From: Gammaproteobacteria bacterium
GTDB lineage: Bacteria; Pseudomonadota; Gammaproteobacteria; Thiohalomonadales; Thiohalomonadaceae
Reading direction: 5' to 3'
Assembly (NCBI GenBank): GCA_023228645.1
Contig: JALOAT010000011.1
Span: 28,435-92,434 of the forward strand
DNA length: 64,000 nt
How positions within the stretch are numbered: the first letter of the stretch is position 1; each line of letters opens with the position of its first letter. Made by a program: the position numbers and the translations under genes. The notes under the pieces are model-generated. The model was not told where the DNA came from. It searched no databases and saw only the letters and a list, made by a program, of their open reading frames with translations. Shown piece by piece: positions 61,674-64,000 of this stretch.

Positions 61674-63575
61674 TCAGTGCTGACCCGCAGGGTCGCCCAG
61701 TGGCGTACTGCCCCCCTTGTCCTCACGGGTGCTGTCGGCCGGCGGGATGTCGGTCCACTCGGACGGCGGCTCCGGGGTGCGGCCGGCCATGATGTCGGCG
61801 ATCTGCTTGGAATCGATGGTTTCGTACTTCATGAGGGCATCCGCCATCATGTGCAGCTTGTCCAGATTATCGGTAAGAATCTTCTTCGATCGGGCGTAGT
61901 TGCGGTCCACAAGTGCGCGGATCTCACCGTCGATGATATGGAAGGTCTCGTCCGAAACGTTCTTGTGCTGGGTCACAGAATGGCCCAGAAACACCTCGCC
62001 CTCTTCTTCCATATACGTGAGCGGCCCGAGCTTCTCCGACAGGCCCCACTTGGTAACCATGTTGCGGGCCAGTTCGGTGGCGCGTTGGATGTCGTTGGAG
62101 GCGCCGGTGGTCACGTGCTCAGGGCCGAAGATGAGCTCTTCCGCGATGCGGCCGCCGAACAAGCTGGAGATCTGGCTCTCCAGGCGCTGCTTGCTGTAGC
62201 TGTAGCGGTCCTCTTCCGGCAGGAACAGGGTCACACCCAAGGCGCGGCCGCGCGGGATGATGGTCACCTTGTGCACCGGGTCGTGATCGGGCACCGAGAG
62301 GCCCACGATGGCGTGGCCCGCCTCGTGGTAGGCCGTGAGGCGCTTCTCCTTCTCGTTCATGACCATGGACTTGCGCTCGGCGCCCATCATGATCTTGTCC
62401 TTGGCACGCTCGAAGTCGTCCATGGTGACCAGCTTCTTGTTGGCGCGCGCAGCGAACAGGGCTGCCTCGTTCACCAGGTTGGCCAGATCGGCGCCGGAGA
62501 AGCCGGGCGTGCCGCGGGCAATGATGGACGGATTCACGTCGTCGGCCAGGGGCACCTTGCGCATGTGCACCTTCACGATGTGCTCACGGCCGCGCAGGTC
62601 AGGCAGCGGCACCACCACCTGGCGGTCGAAGCGGCCAGGGCGCAGCAGGGCCGGGTCGAGCACGTCCGGACGGTTGGTGGCGGCGATGACGATGACGCCC
62701 TCGTTGCCCTCGAAACCGTCCATTTCCACCAGTAGTTGGTTGAGGGTTTGCTCACGCTCGTCGTGCCCGCCACCCAGGCCGGCACCGCGGTGACGGCCGA
62801 CCGCGTCGATCTCGTCGATGAAGATGATGCAGGGCGCGTGCTTCTTGGCCTGCTCGAACATGTCGCGCACGCGGGACGCGCCCACGCCCACGAACATCTC
62901 CACGAAGTCGGAACCCGAGATGGTGAAGAACGGCACCTTGGCCTCGCCGGCAATGGCCTTGGCGAGCAGGGTCTTGCCGGTGCCCGGCGGGCCGACCATC
63001 AACACGCCGCGCGGGATCTTGCCGCCGAGCTTCTGGAATTTGCCGGGGTCACGCAGGAATTCCACCAATTCCCGCACATCGTCCTTGGCCTCGTCCACGC
63101 CCGCCACGTCGGCGAAGGTGACCTTGACCTGGTCCTCGCCCAGCAGGCGCGCCCGGCTCTTGCCGAAAGACATGGCACCGCGCCCGCCACCACCGCCCTG
63201 CATCTGGCGCATGAAGAAGATCCACACGCCGATGAGCAGGAGCATCGGGAACCAGGAGATGAAAATTTGGGTGAGCAGCGACTGCCCCTCGGGCGGACGG
63301 GCATTCACCGCCACGTTGCTGTTGAGCAGATCGGCCATCAAGCCCGGGTCGTCGGGGGCGTAGGTGGTGAAGCGCTCCTTGTTCTGCAGGTAGCCCTCGA
63401 TCTTGCGCCCGTCGATGACCACGCGCTCCACGCGGCCCGCGCGCACGTCGTTGATGAACTGGGAATATTCGAGCTCGTGGGCAGGCGCCTGGCGCGACCC
63501 GAAGTTGTTGAACACCGCCATGAGTATGATGGCGATGACGACCCAGAGGATGAAGTTCTTGGCTATGTCGTTCAA
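61674..63575 (-). CDS. ftsH: ATP-dependent membrane zinc metalloprotease FtsH
   Basis: AAA+ protease of 633 residues that degrades membrane proteins and unstable regulators. TM1 (about 8-25), a periplasmic domain, TM2 (about 105-123), Walker A GPPGTGKT, Walker B IIFIDEID, second region ATNRPDVLDPALLRPGRFD, and zinc site HEAGH. The only sensible start is TTG at 63575 (NDIAKNFILWVV follows); no ATG or GTG gives this N-terminus. rlmE lies 82 bp upstream, with a sigma-32-like promoter candidate between. Confidence 0.96.
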   Translation of the reverse strand: MNDIAKNFILWVVIAIILMAVFNNFGSRQAPAHELEYSQFINDVRAGRVERVVIDGRKIEGYLQNKERFTTYAPDDPGLMADLLNSNVAVNARPPEGQSLLTQIFISWFPMLLLIGVWIFFMRQMQGGGGGRGAMSFGKSRARLLGEDQVKVTFADVAGVDEAKDDVRELVEFLRDPGKFQKLGGKIPRGVLMVGPPGTGKTLLAKAIAGEAKVPFFTISGSDFVEMFVGVGASRVRDMFEQAKKHAPCIIFIDEIDAVGRHRGAGLGGGHDEREQTLNQLLVEMDGFEGNEGVIVIAATNRPDVLDPALLRPGRFDRQVVVPLPDLRGREHIVKVHMRKVPLADDVNPSIIARGTPGFSGADLANLVNEAALFAARANKKLVTMDDFERAKDKIMMGAERKSMVMNEKEKRLTAYHEAGHAIVGLSVPDHDPVHKVTIIPRGRALGVTLFLPEEDRYSYSKQRLESQISSLFGGRIAEELIFGPEHVTTGASNDIQRATELARNMVTKWGLSEKLGPLTYMEEEGEVFLGHSVTQHKNVSDETFHIIDGEIRALVDRNYARSKKILTDNLDKLHMMADALMKYETIDSKQIADIMAGRTPEPPSEWTDIPPADSTREDKGGSTPLGDPAGQH

Positions 63576-63612
63576 GTGGCGGGCCTCGGCAATACTTTGT
63601 TCCTCAAGGAGA

Positions 63613-63642
63613 ATTCAGGGGCCATCCCTATGATTCCTCAAG
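63613..63642 (-). promoter_or_regulatory. sigma-32-like promoter candidate for ftsH
   Basis: On the minus strand CTTGAG (63637-63642) and CCCCTGAAT (63613-63621) are spaced 15 nt, close to the RpoH pattern. An 11-bp direct repeat (63600-63610 and 63634-63644) with a palindromic centre overlaps the -35. Confidence 0.5.
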
Positions 63643-63657
63643 GACCTTAGTACGTTA

Positions 63658-64000
63658 CTACACAATATAGTTCCTCGCCAGAAGGTAAACTTCGCGCGAG
63701 CGCGGCCGCGAGGCCTTCGGTTTGCGCACGATCACCTTGGCGAAATGTTCCTTCAGGGTTCGCATGAAGGCGTCGGATCCCTCCCCCTGGAAGACCTTGA
63801 TCAGCAGGTCGCCCCTTGGCGCGAGCACGCGCTGCGCCAGGTCGAGCGCCAGTTCGGCGAGATACATGGCCCGCGGCTGATCGACAGTCCGTTCACCGCT
63901 GATATTGGGCGCCATGTCGGACATTACAAGGTCGACCTTTTCGTCACCGACCGCCGCGAGTAATGCCTCCATGACCGATTCCTCGCGAAAATCCCCCTGC
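63658..64000 (-). CDS. rlmE: 23S rRNA (uridine-2'-O)-methyltransferase RlmE, C-terminal part
   Basis: The frame enters from beyond the right edge; the visible 113 residues begin with QGDFREESVMEALL and end at 63658. VDLVMSDMAPNISGE contains the catalytic/SAM Asp region, VKVFQGEGSDAF-like sequence (here IKVFQGEGSDAF) the catalytic Lys, and KASRPRSREVYLLA the last strand. RlmE (FtsJ/RrmJ) methylates U2552 of 23S rRNA. Upstream partner of ftsH, as in E. coli. Confidence 0.95.
   Translation of the reverse strand, partial: QGDFREESVMEALLAAVGDEKVDLVMSDMAPNISGERTVDQPRAMYLAELALDLAQRVLAPRGDLLIKVFQGEGSDAFMRTLKEHFAKVIVRKPKASRPRSREVYLLARNYIV

Overview
The window is a 64 kb stretch of a high-GC (roughly 63-65 % by eye) gammaproteobacterial chromosome. 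The gene content (EF-P lysylation genes, bamC/dapA/purC, gcvR/bcp, a 14-gene nuo operon with separate nuoC and nuoD, the metY-type rimP-nusA-infB cluster) and the protein sequences resemble Chromatiales/Ectothiorhodospiraceae-like or Acidiferrobacter-like lineages. The exact genus cannot be fixed from the sequence alone. No phage, plasmid, transposase or CRISPR array is visible; this is ordinary core chromosome with unusually rich small intergenic repeats.

Layout. 1-2.5 kb: the end of a DnaQ-like exonuclease gene and acs (acetyl-CoA synthetase). 2.7-5.3 kb: a compact divergent EF-P module (efp-epmA against epmB). 5.4-7.4 kb: a FimX-like REC-PAS-GGDEF-EAL protein with degenerate catalytic motifs. 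7.5-10.4 kb: htpX and a SulP anion transporter, divergent. 10.6-13.2 kb: a membrane adenylate/guanylate cyclase overlapping a TPR lipoprotein gene. 13.4-17.8 kb: parC and parE (topoisomerase IV), separated by a repeat element. 18-20.3 kb: a GH15 glycosidase and a small membrane protein. 20.3-20.9 kb: a non-coding element bounded by inverted repeats. 20.9-27 kb: purC-MBL hydrolase-bamC-dapA, divergent from gcvR-bcp-phoH(PIN). 27-34.2 kb: a LysR regulator with an overlapping small gene, murI, a PEBP-family protein, a redoxin, the methionine-salvage genes mtnB-mtnD-mtnC, and a broken membrane transporter gene.

34.3-64 kb: one continuous minus-strand block of 28 protein genes and two tRNAs, in transcription order rlmE, ftsH, folP, glmM, tpiA, secG, tRNA-Leu(GAG), nuoABCDEFGHIJKLMN, a DUF2818 gene, initiator tRNA-fMet, rimP, nusA, infB, rbfA, truB, rpsO, pnp. 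Terminators and promoters visible in the gaps divide it into at least three transcription units: up to tRNA-Leu, nuo, and tRNA-fMet onward.

The most noteworthy signals lie outside the core genes. (i) Several intergenic regions carry 9-nt-periodic repeats, two of them as long inverted arms enclosing a REP-like core. (ii) A 492-bp non-coding element is bounded by inverted repeats. (iii) Heat-shock (sigma-32-like) promoter candidates precede both membrane protease genes, htpX and ftsH. (iv) The FimX-like protein has lost the receiver phospho-acceptor and both catalytic signatures. (v) A transporter gene carries two frameshifts and a stop. (vi) The initiator tRNA has a U1-U72 mismatch and two tandem terminators before rimP.
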